From contig NZ_FUXP01000001.1 of the NCBI RefSeq assembly GCF_900167055.1, positions 1 through 64,000 on the forward strand: 64,000 bases of DNA. Direction: 5' to 3'. Under the pieces are notes generated by a model. That model had not been told where the DNA came from. It was given only the letters and a program-made list of their open reading frames with translations, and did no database searches. This DNA is from Lysobacter spongiicola DSM 21749. Its GTDB lineage: Bacteria; Pseudomonadota; Gammaproteobacteria; Xanthomonadales; Xanthomonadaceae. A program made the position numbers and the translations under genes. Shown piece after piece: positions 1-7,065 of the stretch (the stretch's first letter is position 1; every line of letters begins with the position of its first letter).

Positions 1-306
1 GTCCTGACCGACAACGGTGCCTGCTACAGATCGCGCAGCTTCCGCCGCCTGGTCCACCGGCTCGGCATGCGCCACCTGCGCACGCGCCCCTATACCCCGC
101 GTACCAACGGCAAGGCCGAGCGGCTGGTCCAGACCTGCCTGCGCGAATGGGCCTACGCACGCTCCTATGCCAACTCCGAACAGCGCGCAGGCGCCCTCCC
201 GGGCTGGCTGCACCACTACAACTGGCATCGGCTACACGCCAGTCTTGGCTACAAGCCGCCCATTACCCGCATCCCGCTGAACAACGTGCTGGGTTTACAC
301 AGCTAG
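1..306 (+). CDS. IS481-like transposase, C-terminal part (cut by window edge)
   Basis: The frame is open from base 1, so the 5' part lies outside the window. The visible 101 residues are the end of a DDE integrase core. LTDNG near residue 3 carries the second catalytic Asp. NGKAERL near residue 38 carries the catalytic Glu. The tail YNWHRLHASLGYKPP and the end NNVLGLHS are typical of IS481-type transposases. The enzyme would cut and join the ends of its element. Whether the full gene is intact cannot be judged here. No second copy was seen in the window. Confidence 0.85.
   Translation, partial: VLTDNGACYRSRSFRRLVHRLGMRHLRTRPYTPRTNGKAERLVQTCLREWAYARSYANSEQRAGALPGWLHHYNWHRLHASLGYKPPITRIPLNNVLGLHS
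1..306 (+). mobile_element. Right-hand part of an IS481-like insertion sequence
   Basis: Only the transposase 3' end is visible. Read on the minus strand, the bases around 283-301 begin TGTGTAAACC. This would suit an inverted repeat lying inside the end of the gene, as in some IS481 elements, but the left end is outside the window, so the boundary is a guess. AlkC-like coding sequence ends only 27 bases further on, on the opposite strand, so the insertion landed just downstream of that gene. Confidence 0.45.
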
Positions 307-332
307 CCGGCACCGGTTTCCCGAGCATAGCC

Positions 333-1460
333 TCAGGTGTCGAGCAGGAAACTCCCGCCGGCGACCACCTGCCCGTTGGCCTGTATGTCGATCCGGTGCT
401 CGCCCGGATGGTAGCTGCGCGTGGTGACCGGTTTCAGCGAATGGTGCTTGAGCAGCACCTTCTCCTCCCGCGGCGCCAGTTCCAGCTTCCAGCCCTTGAA
501 CACCTTGGGCGAGGTGCTGCCATTGGCTTTCACGTGATGCACCACGTAGTCGATCGCCAGCGGCTGCACCTGGTCGGACTCCGAGACCAGCGTGAGCGAG
601 AGCGCCAAGCGGTCTCCCACGTTCAGGCGGGGCCCGGGAAGCCGTAGCCGCGCGCTTCCCGCCAGCGGCTGGCCGAGTCCCCAGGCCGAGAGCACGCGCC
701 GGTCGCCTTGCTTGAGCAGAGTGCGGCTGGCGTGTCGCAGCAACTGCCGGCGTTGTGCATCGGCCCCCGGCAGGTGCGATTCGAGCCAGTCGGCGACGAT
801 TGAAGGGTGGTCCTTGGCGATGTCGTTGAGGTGGTTGGCGACGCTCCGGCGCACGTAGGCGCTTGGGTCGTCCTGCAATGCCCGGAGGAGGGGCAGGGTC
901 GGGCGCGGATCGCGGATCAGCTGCTTGATCTGCAGGCCCCATGGCAAACGGGGACGGCTGCCTTCGCTGACCAGCCGTCTCACGTGGGGGCTGGGATCGC
1001 GCAACCACCCGGTGAGGGTGGCCAGGGTGAAGTCGGGGTGGTGCACGAGGAAGGGGCGGATCGCGAACTCAACGGTGAAACGCTGGGTCAGGGCGTGCAG
1101 CGCCGCAAGCCCACGTTTCGGATCATCCAGCCCGCGGCGGGCAATGAATTCTCCCAGCGGCCACCCGATCCAACCGGCCAGGCCTGCAGGCGAGATCGCG
1201 AACCCCAGTTCGTCGCCCGTGGCCGCCGGGGCCAAGGCTGCCTCCACCACCGACGCGGCATGGTCGAAATCGCGCGGCAGTGTAGCCTCCAGCGCATCGG
1301 CCACCTGCATGGCGCGGGCCTTCATCTCCAGGTCTTCCAGCCCGTGCAGGGCCTGTTGCTCGAACCGCGGGCGTTCGAACCCGGGCCAGGCGCGCTGGAG
1401 GTGCTCACCACAGCTCTGGACCACCGCGGGGTTGATCAGGTTCTTGAAGGGTTCAGCCAT
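333..1460 (-). CDS. alkC: AlkC/AlkD-type DNA alkylation repair glycosylase
   Basis: This 375-residue protein should excise alkylated bases (3-methyladenine type) from DNA. Residues about 1-265 are helical HEAT-like repeats with the family motifs FAIRPF and SRPRLPWG. Residues about 267-375 are a beta-rich, Ig-like tail (PGPRLNVGDRLALSLTLVSE). AlkD proteins are about 230 residues and lack this tail. AlkC enzymes have it, so AlkC is the better fit. The start ATG at 1460 opens with MAEPFKNLINP. The gene stands alone, convergent with the transposase end. No other adaptive-response gene adjoins it, although AlkB lies near 59.6 kb. Confidence 0.85.
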   Translation of the reverse strand: MAEPFKNLINPAVVQSCGEHLQRAWPGFERPRFEQQALHGLEDLEMKARAMQVADALEATLPRDFDHAASVVEAALAPAATGDELGFAISPAGLAGWIGWPLGEFIARRGLDDPKRGLAALHALTQRFTVEFAIRPFLVHHPDFTLATLTGWLRDPSPHVRRLVSEGSRPRLPWGLQIKQLIRDPRPTLPLLRALQDDPSAYVRRSVANHLNDIAKDHPSIVADWLESHLPGADAQRRQLLRHASRTLLKQGDRRVLSAWGLGQPLAGSARLRLPGPRLNVGDRLALSLTLVSESDQVQPLAIDYVVHHVKANGSTSPKVFKGWKLELAPREEKVLLKHHSLKPVTTRSYHPGEHRIDIQANGQVVAGGSFLLDT

Positions 1461-1568
1461 GGAGTCGGGAGCCGGAGTCGTAGATGGCTACTGTGCCAGC
1501 CCTCACCCGCGCTTGACCGGTGCTGGCCGATTATCAGCGATTGCACGTGCAGGGGTGGGTGGCGGTTG

Positions 1569-2678
1569 ATGGGTCTGGCCAATGGGCATCAGGCGGTTCC
1601 CCGGATGGTTCCGTGGGCATCGGCTGCGCACGGCAGGAGCGAGTACCTGCGCCTGCGCAGCGTGGTCGACGCGCTCGTCCGCATCGCTGAACATGCCGGC
1701 GATACTCGTTCCTTCCTCGAGGAAGCCACCGCCACGGTCATGGAGCTGACGCGGGCAACAGGCGCTGCCGTGCTGATCGCCCAAGGCGAGGCACTGCGGG
1801 TGGCCTCCGTGCGGGGCCAGATGCGGCGCGTCGGCCGTGCCGCGTTCGATGGTGGGGAGACGCTGGCGCGGGAGTGCCTGCGCAGCCACCAGGCCCTGCA
1901 CAGCGAAGTGGCGCTTGCCGACCCCCGCTTGCACGGCAGGACCCGGGAGGAGCGGTCGCTGCACTCCCTGATTGCGACACCGCTGAGGTTCGGCGACGAC
2001 GTGCTGGGGGTGCTGGAAGTCTGCTCCAGCGTCCCGCGGGCTTTCGACGGCATCGATGCCCAGGCCGTGGCGCTCATCGGCAACGCGCTGGGCGGCGCGC
2101 TCGGGCGGCAGATTGCGCTGGACGACAACGCCAAGCTGCTGGCCCAGCTGGAGACGGCGCTGGAGTCCACGCGGGCGCAGGCGCGCGAGTACCAGGATGC
2201 GGCGATGTACGACGCCTTGACCCGCCTGCCGAACCGGAGCCATTTCCTGGCCCGGCTGGAGCAGGCTTGCCAGTTGCACGCAGGCGCCCAGGACTTTGCC
2301 GTGCTGTTCCTGGACCTGGACGACTTCAAGGCGATCAACGATACCCACGGCCATGCCACCGGCGATGCGGTGCTCCGGGAGGCGGCATCCACCCTCCGAA
2401 ATGCACTTCGCGACGGCGACCTGATCGCGCGGCTCGGTGGCGACGAATTCGTGGTGCTGCTGGATGGCCTGCGTGACGGCGGCAGGGACGTGCCGCGAAT
2501 CGCCGAAGGCCTGGTGGCGGCGCTTGCACAGCCAAGGCCGGTCAACGGACTGGAACTGCCCATCAATGCCAGCGTGGGCTGGGTGGTGCACGACGGGGAA
2601 GCCACCGTATCGGCGTTGCTGGCGAAGGCCGATGCCGCCATGTACCGGCACAAGAAGTCGCGGCAGACGCCCGACTGA
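1569..2678 (+). CDS. GAF-GGDEF diguanylate cyclase
   Basis: Predicted soluble enzyme of 369 residues that makes c-di-GMP from two GTP. Residues about 30-180 look like a GAF sensor (ATVMELTRATGAAVL, then SLIATPLRFGDDVLGVLEV). The GGDEF domain follows from about residue 215 (DALTRLPNR), with an intact active site ARLGGDEFVV. An RxxD product-inhibition site (RDGD) sits five residues before GGDEF, so feedback control is expected. No membrane segment or EAL domain is seen. The start ATG at 1569 has no clear ribosome site, and nearby alternatives would shorten only the N-terminus. A second cyclase lies at 7066. Confidence 0.88.
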   Translation: MGLANGHQAVPRMVPWASAAHGRSEYLRLRSVVDALVRIAEHAGDTRSFLEEATATVMELTRATGAAVLIAQGEALRVASVRGQMRRVGRAAFDGGETLARECLRSHQALHSEVALADPRLHGRTREERSLHSLIATPLRFGDDVLGVLEVCSSVPRAFDGIDAQAVALIGNALGGALGRQIALDDNAKLLAQLETALESTRAQAREYQDAAMYDALTRLPNRSHFLARLEQACQLHAGAQDFAVLFLDLDDFKAINDTHGHATGDAVLREAASTLRNALRDGDLIARLGGDEFVVLLDGLRDGGRDVPRIAEGLVAALAQPRPVNGLELPINASVGWVVHDGEATVSALLAKADAAMYRHKKSRQTPD

Positions 2679-2751
2679 TCCTGCTGTTTTTCTGTCGCGG
2701 CCTTCACGACCGATGGCGGATGGTTTGCCCATCCGAAGCGGAGGAACTGCG

Positions 2752-3912
2752 ATGTTGGCCATGAACTACCGCCGGCCGTACAAGGTCCGGGCCGAACAGA
2801 TGCCGGAACCCGAGATCGAGCACCCCGGCGACGCCATCGTCCGCGTCACCCGTTCATGTGTCTGCGGCTCGGACCTGCACCTTTACCATGGGCTCGTCCC
2901 GGACACGCGGGTGGGGTCGATCTTCGGCCACGAGTTCACCGGCGTGGTGGAAGAGGTTGGGCCGGCGGTCCGCAACCTGAAGGTGGGCGACCGGGTCCTG
3001 GTGCCTTTCAACATCTTCTGCGGCAGCTGCTTCTATTGCCAGCGGGAGCTGTACAGCAACTGCCAGAACGTGAACTCCCAGGCCAGCGCGGTGGGGGGCA
3101 TCTATGGCTACTCGCATACGGCGGGCGGGTACAACGGCGGGCAGGCCGAATACGTCCGGGTGCCGTTCGCGGACGTCGGCCCCACCGTCATCCCCGACGA
3201 CCTGCACATCGAGGACGCGGTGTTGCTGACGGACGCCTACCCGACGGGCTACCAGGCCGCCGAGATGGGCGACATCCGCCAGGGCGACACGGTGGTGGTC
3301 TTCGGTGCCGGGCCGGTTGGCATCTTCGCCGCCAAGAGCGCCTGGTTCATGGGTGCCGGGCGCGTGATCGTGGTCGACCACGTCGACTACCGGCTCGAGT
3401 TCGTGAAGAAGTTCGCCCAGTGCGAAGTCATCGATTTCCGGGAGATCGATGACATGGCGGTGCACATCAAGAAGATCACCGACTGGTTGGGAGCCGATGT
3501 CTGCATCGACGCCGTCGGGTGCGAGGCGGCGGGCAACTTCGCCCAGACCGTGACCGGCAAGAAGATGAAGATGCAGGCGGGCTCGGCGACGGCGCTGCAC
3601 TGGGCGATCAACTGCGCCCGCAAGGGTGGCCGGGTGTCCATCGTCGGTGTGTACGGCCCGACCTTCAACGCGGTGCCCATCGGCAACGCCGTCAACAAGG
3701 GGCTGACCCTGCGGATGAACCAGTGCAGCGTGAAGCGTCACCTGCCGCGCCTGATCGAGCACATCCAGGCCGGCCGAATATCGCCGCGGGAGATCATCAC
3801 CCACCGGGTACCGCTCGAAGAGGTGGCCGAGGCGTACCACATCTTCTCTTCGAAGCTGGATGGCTGCATCAAGCCGGTGCTCGTCCCGCCTTCGGCGGCG
3901 AACGCCCACTGA
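2752..3912 (+). CDS. Zinc-dependent alcohol dehydrogenase, formaldehyde-dehydrogenase-like
   Basis: Medium-chain dehydrogenase of 386 residues. The GroES-like half has the catalytic zinc motif SCVCGSDLH and GHEFTGVVEEVG. A structural zinc loop with four cysteines follows (CGSCFYCQRELYSNC). The Rossmann fold shows FGAGPVGIFAA. Length and the insertion near residues 265-280 resemble glutathione-independent formaldehyde dehydrogenases and their threonine-dehydrogenase-like relatives, so NAD-linked oxidation of a small aldehyde or alcohol is likely. The exact substrate is open. A good GGAGG lies 8 bases before the ATG. A small membrane-anchored protein follows after 36 bases and is probably co-transcribed. 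Confidence 0.88.
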   Translation: MLAMNYRRPYKVRAEQMPEPEIEHPGDAIVRVTRSCVCGSDLHLYHGLVPDTRVGSIFGHEFTGVVEEVGPAVRNLKVGDRVLVPFNIFCGSCFYCQRELYSNCQNVNSQASAVGGIYGYSHTAGGYNGGQAEYVRVPFADVGPTVIPDDLHIEDAVLLTDAYPTGYQAAEMGDIRQGDTVVVFGAGPVGIFAAKSAWFMGAGRVIVVDHVDYRLEFVKKFAQCEVIDFREIDDMAVHIKKITDWLGADVCIDAVGCEAAGNFAQTVTGKKMKMQAGSATALHWAINCARKGGRVSIVGVYGPTFNAVPIGNAVNKGLTLRMNQCSVKRHLPRLIEHIQAGRISPREIITHRVPLEEVAEAYHIFSSKLDGCIKPVLVPPSAANAH

Positions 3913-3948
3913 CCGCCCGCGATGGGCGAAGACCAGAAGGAGGCACAC

Positions 3949-4365
3949 GTGACCATTCCAGAGCAGTACGCACACATCCAGGGGTGGGGCGCCGACCTCG
4001 ATCCGGCCGACCGTCCTGCGGTGCCGATGGAGCGCAAGCCGCCCCGGCTCGAGGACGCGCCGTCCGGGCCGCCGACCCAACAGGCGCAGCGGGTGGAAGT
4101 CCTCCATTCGATCGAGCGGCCGGGGCTGTCGTCGGTATTCGGCACCAGTGTCCCGCCCTCCGGTTTGAGCGGATACATGCGGCGTCAGGCGTTCAAACGC
4201 AGCGAGAACGATCTGCGCCACTGGCTGATGCTCATTGCCGCCGACCGGGTCAACGCTGTCGAAGGGGTGCTCGAGGACGCGCGGCGTTCGCCCGGCAAGG
4301 CGCTGGCGATCGGTGCCGGATTCGTGGTCGCGGCGTGGTGGCTGTCACGGGCCAGCGACCGTTAA
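3949..4365 (+). CDS. Hypothetical protein with C-terminal membrane anchor
   Basis: A 138-residue protein of unknown function. The N-terminal hundred residues are polar and Pro-rich (PPRLEDAPSGPP). The C-terminus has an amphipathic helix (NDLRHWLMLIAADRVNAVEG) and one hydrophobic segment, ALAIGAGFVVAAWWL, ending in a short polar tail. This resembles the tail of YqjD/DUF883-type proteins, which anchor to the inner membrane. GTG at 3949 is chosen because AAGGAGG stands 7 bases before it; an ATG at 3922 has no such site. It follows the zinc dehydrogenase by 36 bases, so a shared transcript is likely. Confidence 0.7.
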   Translation: MTIPEQYAHIQGWGADLDPADRPAVPMERKPPRLEDAPSGPPTQQAQRVEVLHSIERPGLSSVFGTSVPPSGLSGYMRRQAFKRSENDLRHWLMLIAADRVNAVEGVLEDARRSPGKALAIGAGFVVAAWWLSRASDR

Positions 4366-4434
4366 AGATTCCCGGCCCTCGGCCGTTCCCGTTGGAGAGT
4401 CCGCCCATGCGACCTTTCCGACTGGAGCCGCCCG

Positions 4435-4803
4435 ATGTCCGACCGTCCCACCGTCCTGCTCTGCGACGATTCCCGCGCCCTGCGCATGCTGACGGCCCGC
4501 CAGCTGGCCGAAGCCGGTTTCGAGGTCATCGCGGAGGCCGGCAACGGCCGCGAGGCGCGCGACTATTACGAGGCCAATGAGCCGGACGTGGTCCTGCTCG
4601 ACCTGGTGATGCCGGAGCTGGACGGAAAGCAGGCGTTGCAGGAGATCCTGTCGTTCGATCCGCAGGCCAGGGTGGTGATCCTGAGTTCGCTCGGAGCACA
4701 GGGGGACATCGAGGAGTGCCTGCGACTGGGGGCAGCTTCCTACCTGCAAAAGCCCATCGATCCCGACGCCATGGTGCGCGTGCTGCGCCAGGTCATCGGC
4801 TGA
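4435..4803 (+). CDS. CheY-like single-domain response regulator
   Basis: A 122-residue receiver domain with no output domain. The acidic pair is in LLCDDSRALR. The phospho-acceptor Asp is in VVLLDLVMPELDG (about residue 54). The switch Ser is in VILSSLGAQGD, and the invariant Lys is in YLQKPIDP. Such proteins pass a phosphate signal by binding a partner. The next gene, 20 bases downstream, encodes a CheX-type phosphatase, so the pair probably forms a phosphorylation and dephosphorylation unit. No histidine kinase is in the window. GGAG lies 8 bases ahead of the ATG. Confidence 0.9.
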   Translation: MSDRPTVLLCDDSRALRMLTARQLAEAGFEVIAEAGNGREARDYYEANEPDVVLLDLVMPELDGKQALQEILSFDPQARVVILSSLGAQGDIEECLRLGAASYLQKPIDPDAMVRVLRQVIG

Positions 4804-4823
4804 GCCGGGCAGGAGACGAATCC

Positions 4824-5675
4824 ATGGCTGCAAAATTCCTTGGTCAGTTCCTGCTCGAACAGGGCCTCATCGACCGGCAGCAACTGCTCGATGCCCTGGA
4901 AACGCAACGCGCCTCCAATCCGCTGTTGGGTGAACTGGCGGTGGCCGCGGGAATGCTGGAGCCCGCCCAGGCACAACGCATCAACGAGCGGCAGCGCAGT
5001 GAAGACAAGCGCTTCGGTGACCTTGCCCTGGAGATGGGGCTGCTGGGTGCCGCCCAGGTCGACGCACTCCTGGCGCAGCAGAAGCAGGGCCGCAAACTGT
5101 TCGGCGAGATCCTGGTGGAGCAGGGGGCACTGGCCGCGGAGCAACTGGCGGAGGCCCTGCGGGTGCACCAGCGTGAACGCGAGGTGGCCCTGCAGTCGGT
5201 CGAGCTGGGGCTGGCAGGTCACCCCGCCGGCGACGTCATGGAAGCCGCGCTGGCCACCTGCGGACGGCTGTTCCCGAGGCTGTTGAAGACACCCGCGCAG
5301 ATTTCGAGCGCTCTGGACGTGGCCGACGCGATCCACCCGGGGCAGGTCAATGCGCTGGTCCGGATCGGCGGGGAACGCCCACTGCGCATCGCGATTGCCT
5401 GCGATCCGGACACCGCCGACAACATCGCGACTTCGTTCCTGGGGATCTCGCCGGATGATTGTGATGAGGGCCTTGCGCTCGACGCGCTGGGCGAACTGGT
5501 CAATGTGGTGATGGGCTATGTTGCCAAGGACGCGCTGCCCGACGACGCCAGCTATCGGCCCGAACCACCGGCTTTCAACGTGCCCGCCAGCGGGTTCCTC
5601 GGAGCCGGGCCTTCGCACCTGGCCGTTGCGATGACCTCCCAGCTGGGCGGGTTTGTCGTGATCGTCTCGGGCTGA
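4824..5675 (+). CDS. Four-repeat MshEN-like / CheX-domain protein
   Basis: A 283-residue protein. Residues 5-116 hold four tandem repeats with exact 29-residue spacing: the first Gly of each falls at 7, 36, 65 and 94, the second at 14, 43, 72 and 101, each running into a Gln near the end. The pattern (LG, two residues, L, then G, then Q) is that of MshEN motifs, which bind c-di-GMP in type II secretion and pilus ATPases. The usual leading Arg is kept only in repeat three (RFG). Residues about 120-283 fit a CheX phosphatase domain (SFLGISPDD, LGELVNVVMGYVAKD). The likely target is the receiver encoded 20 bases upstream. Nucleotide binding is inferred, not shown. Confidence 0.78.
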   Translation: MAAKFLGQFLLEQGLIDRQQLLDALETQRASNPLLGELAVAAGMLEPAQAQRINERQRSEDKRFGDLALEMGLLGAAQVDALLAQQKQGRKLFGEILVEQGALAAEQLAEALRVHQREREVALQSVELGLAGHPAGDVMEAALATCGRLFPRLLKTPAQISSALDVADAIHPGQVNALVRIGGERPLRIAIACDPDTADNIATSFLGISPDDCDEGLALDALGELVNVVMGYVAKDALPDDASYRPEPPAFNVPASGFLGAGPSHLAVAMTSQLGGFVVIVSG

Positions 5676-5752
5676 TTGGCCCGCCCTTGCGCTGCCCTGG
5701 AATTCACCCGGGGCGGAGTATGCTTTTCTCCGGATCGAATACCGGAGGTCCC

Positions 5753-6016
5753 ATGGCAACGGGTTGGGCGGGAGACGGAGCCGTACAAGACCAGATCGAC
5801 GCGACCGTCGAGGACGCGATCAAGCGCGCGCGCAGCCGGCTGCGCCAGGGGCCGGGGCTGACCCACTGCGAAGAGTGCGACGAGCCGATCCCGGAGGCGC
5901 GGCGCAAGGCCGTTCCCGGCGTGCGTCTGTGTGTGTCCTGCCAGGCCGCAGCCGATCGTGAAGAAGTTGGTGGCAGCATCAACCGCCGCGGCAGCAAGGA
6001 CAGCCAGCTTCGTTGA
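5753..6016 (+). CDS. DksA/TraR family C4 zinc-finger protein
   Basis: An 87-residue protein. The C-terminal half has the zinc finger CEEC, 17 residues, CVSC, with the family wording IPEARRKAVPGVRLC. The N-terminal part is a short helix region. It is the size of TraR and YbiI, not of full DksA (about 150 residues), so it lacks the long coiled-coil tip. Members of this family bind the RNA polymerase secondary channel or remain uncharacterised. ATG at 5753 is preferred because GGAGG lies 5 bases upstream. The next gene follows after 22 bases. Confidence 0.88.
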   Translation: MATGWAGDGAVQDQIDATVEDAIKRARSRLRQGPGLTHCEECDEPIPEARRKAVPGVRLCVSCQAAADREEVGGSINRRGSKDSQLR

Positions 6017-6038
6017 CGCGCGTACCAAGAGGTTGCCG

Positions 6039-6350
6039 ATGTCACCGGGCAAGCGATTCCGGACATTCCGGGAGTTCTACCCGTTCTACCTGAGCGAGCA
6101 CGGGCACCCCGTGTCCCGGCGGCTGCACTTCGTGGGCACCACCCTGGTGCTGGTACTGGTGGTCGCCGCGATTTCAACGCAGACGTGGTGGCTGCTTGCC
6201 GTGGCACTGGTGCAGGCCTACGGATTCGCCTGGATCGGCCACTTCTTCTTCGAGCACAACCGCCCCGCCACGTTCAAGTACCCGCTCTACAGCCTCGTCG
6301 GGGACTGGCGGATGTGGTGGGACACACTGACCGGTAGGCTGCGCTTTTAG
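6039..6350 (+). CDS. DUF962 / Mpo1-like membrane protein
   Basis: A 103-residue protein with the DUF962 signature: YPFYLSEHGHPVSRRLHFVG at the N-terminus, a hydrophobic stretch (LVLVLVVAAIS, then WWLLAVALVQAYGFAWIGHFFFEHN), and the end PLYSLVGDWRMWWD. Yeast Mpo1 in this family is an iron-dependent dioxygenase acting on 2-hydroxy fatty acids, and the conserved His residues (HGHP, RLHF, GHFFFEHN) are present. The bacterial role is not settled. ATG at 6039 starts the conserved region and has AGAGG ahead of it. It is probably co-transcribed with the zinc-finger gene 22 bases upstream. Confidence 0.85.
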   Translation: MSPGKRFRTFREFYPFYLSEHGHPVSRRLHFVGTTLVLVLVVAAISTQTWWLLAVALVQAYGFAWIGHFFFEHNRPATFKYPLYSLVGDWRMWWDTLTGRLRF

Positions 6351-6372
6351 CGCAGCGGGCGATGGCGGTGCG

Positions 6373-6837
6373 TCAGCCCCCGGGCGGCAACATCCGATGG
6401 GAGTTGAGTTGTTTCATCTGGTCTTGCGAAGCTTCCCTCAGGCGTCGCTGCTCTGCCACGGTCTGGCAGACGTTGGTGGGGAAATGCGACCCGACCTTCC
6501 TTGATCGCCGACAGACAAGACGGCTGTCTTCGCCAGCACGCGTAAGCAGGTTATTCACCAGTTCCTGGTCGTTGAATACACGCACCTGCGCCTCACGGTC
6601 AAGTACATCGATGCCGCCGGCGGACTCCAGCTCGAACTCGATTCGCTCCAACGCACCCAGGACCGCAGACCGGTCCTGAGGGTTTATTTCGGCGTAGGTC
6701 TCGCCGTCAGCCAGGGCCGCCTGCACCTCGGCTTTCTGCTCCGGAAACGGTCTGTCCTTCTCGACATCGATGCCCGATGCGGCCGTCGCTGCAAACGGCA
6801 GCACCAGGAGTGCCATCGCCAAGCCCTTGAATATCAT
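6373..6837 (-). CDS. Secreted hypothetical protein
   Basis: A 154-residue protein that I do not recognise. The first 20 residues form a clear signal peptide (MIFKGLAMALLVLPFAATAAS), so it should be periplasmic. The rest is hydrophilic, alpha-helical and charged, with two cysteines (LVCRRSRK and TNVCQTVAEQ) that could form a disulfide. The central part, ELVNNLLTRAGEDSRLVCRRSRKVGSHFP, resembles short uncharacterised xanthomonad secreted proteins. It is a single gene divergent from the membrane GGDEF gene. A plausible promoter lies at 6871-6900. Confidence 0.72.
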   Translation of the reverse strand: MIFKGLAMALLVLPFAATAASGIDVEKDRPFPEQKAEVQAALADGETYAEINPQDRSAVLGALERIEFELESAGGIDVLDREAQVRVFNDQELVNNLLTRAGEDSRLVCRRSRKVGSHFPTNVCQTVAEQRRLREASQDQMKQLNSHRMLPPGG

Positions 6838-6870
6838 GTCTTCCCCCGGTCAACCGTTCTCAAGGGGGAC

Positions 6871-6900
6871 AATATAGACACACGAAGAGCGCGCCGCCAA
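6871..6900 (-). promoter_or_regulatory. Candidate sigma-70 promoter for the secreted protein gene
   Basis: On the minus strand, TTGGCG (6895-6900) and TATATT (6871-6876) are 18 bases apart. The start codon at 6837 follows about 33 bases later, with GGGGA just before it. The match is moderate (4/6 at -35, 5/6 at -10). Confidence 0.5.
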
Positions 6901-7065
6901 CCAGCGACGCGTCCCGGGTCAAGCGTGACCGGTCCGGCAAAACCGGAGGTCGGAGCGGATGCTGGTCACGGTTCCGCCAGCCGTTCCTCGGGACGTTCAG
7001 TGGCGGGCCGATATCTTGTAGGCCGGAACCACCGGATCCCTTTATTGAGCACGTATTCCGCAGTG

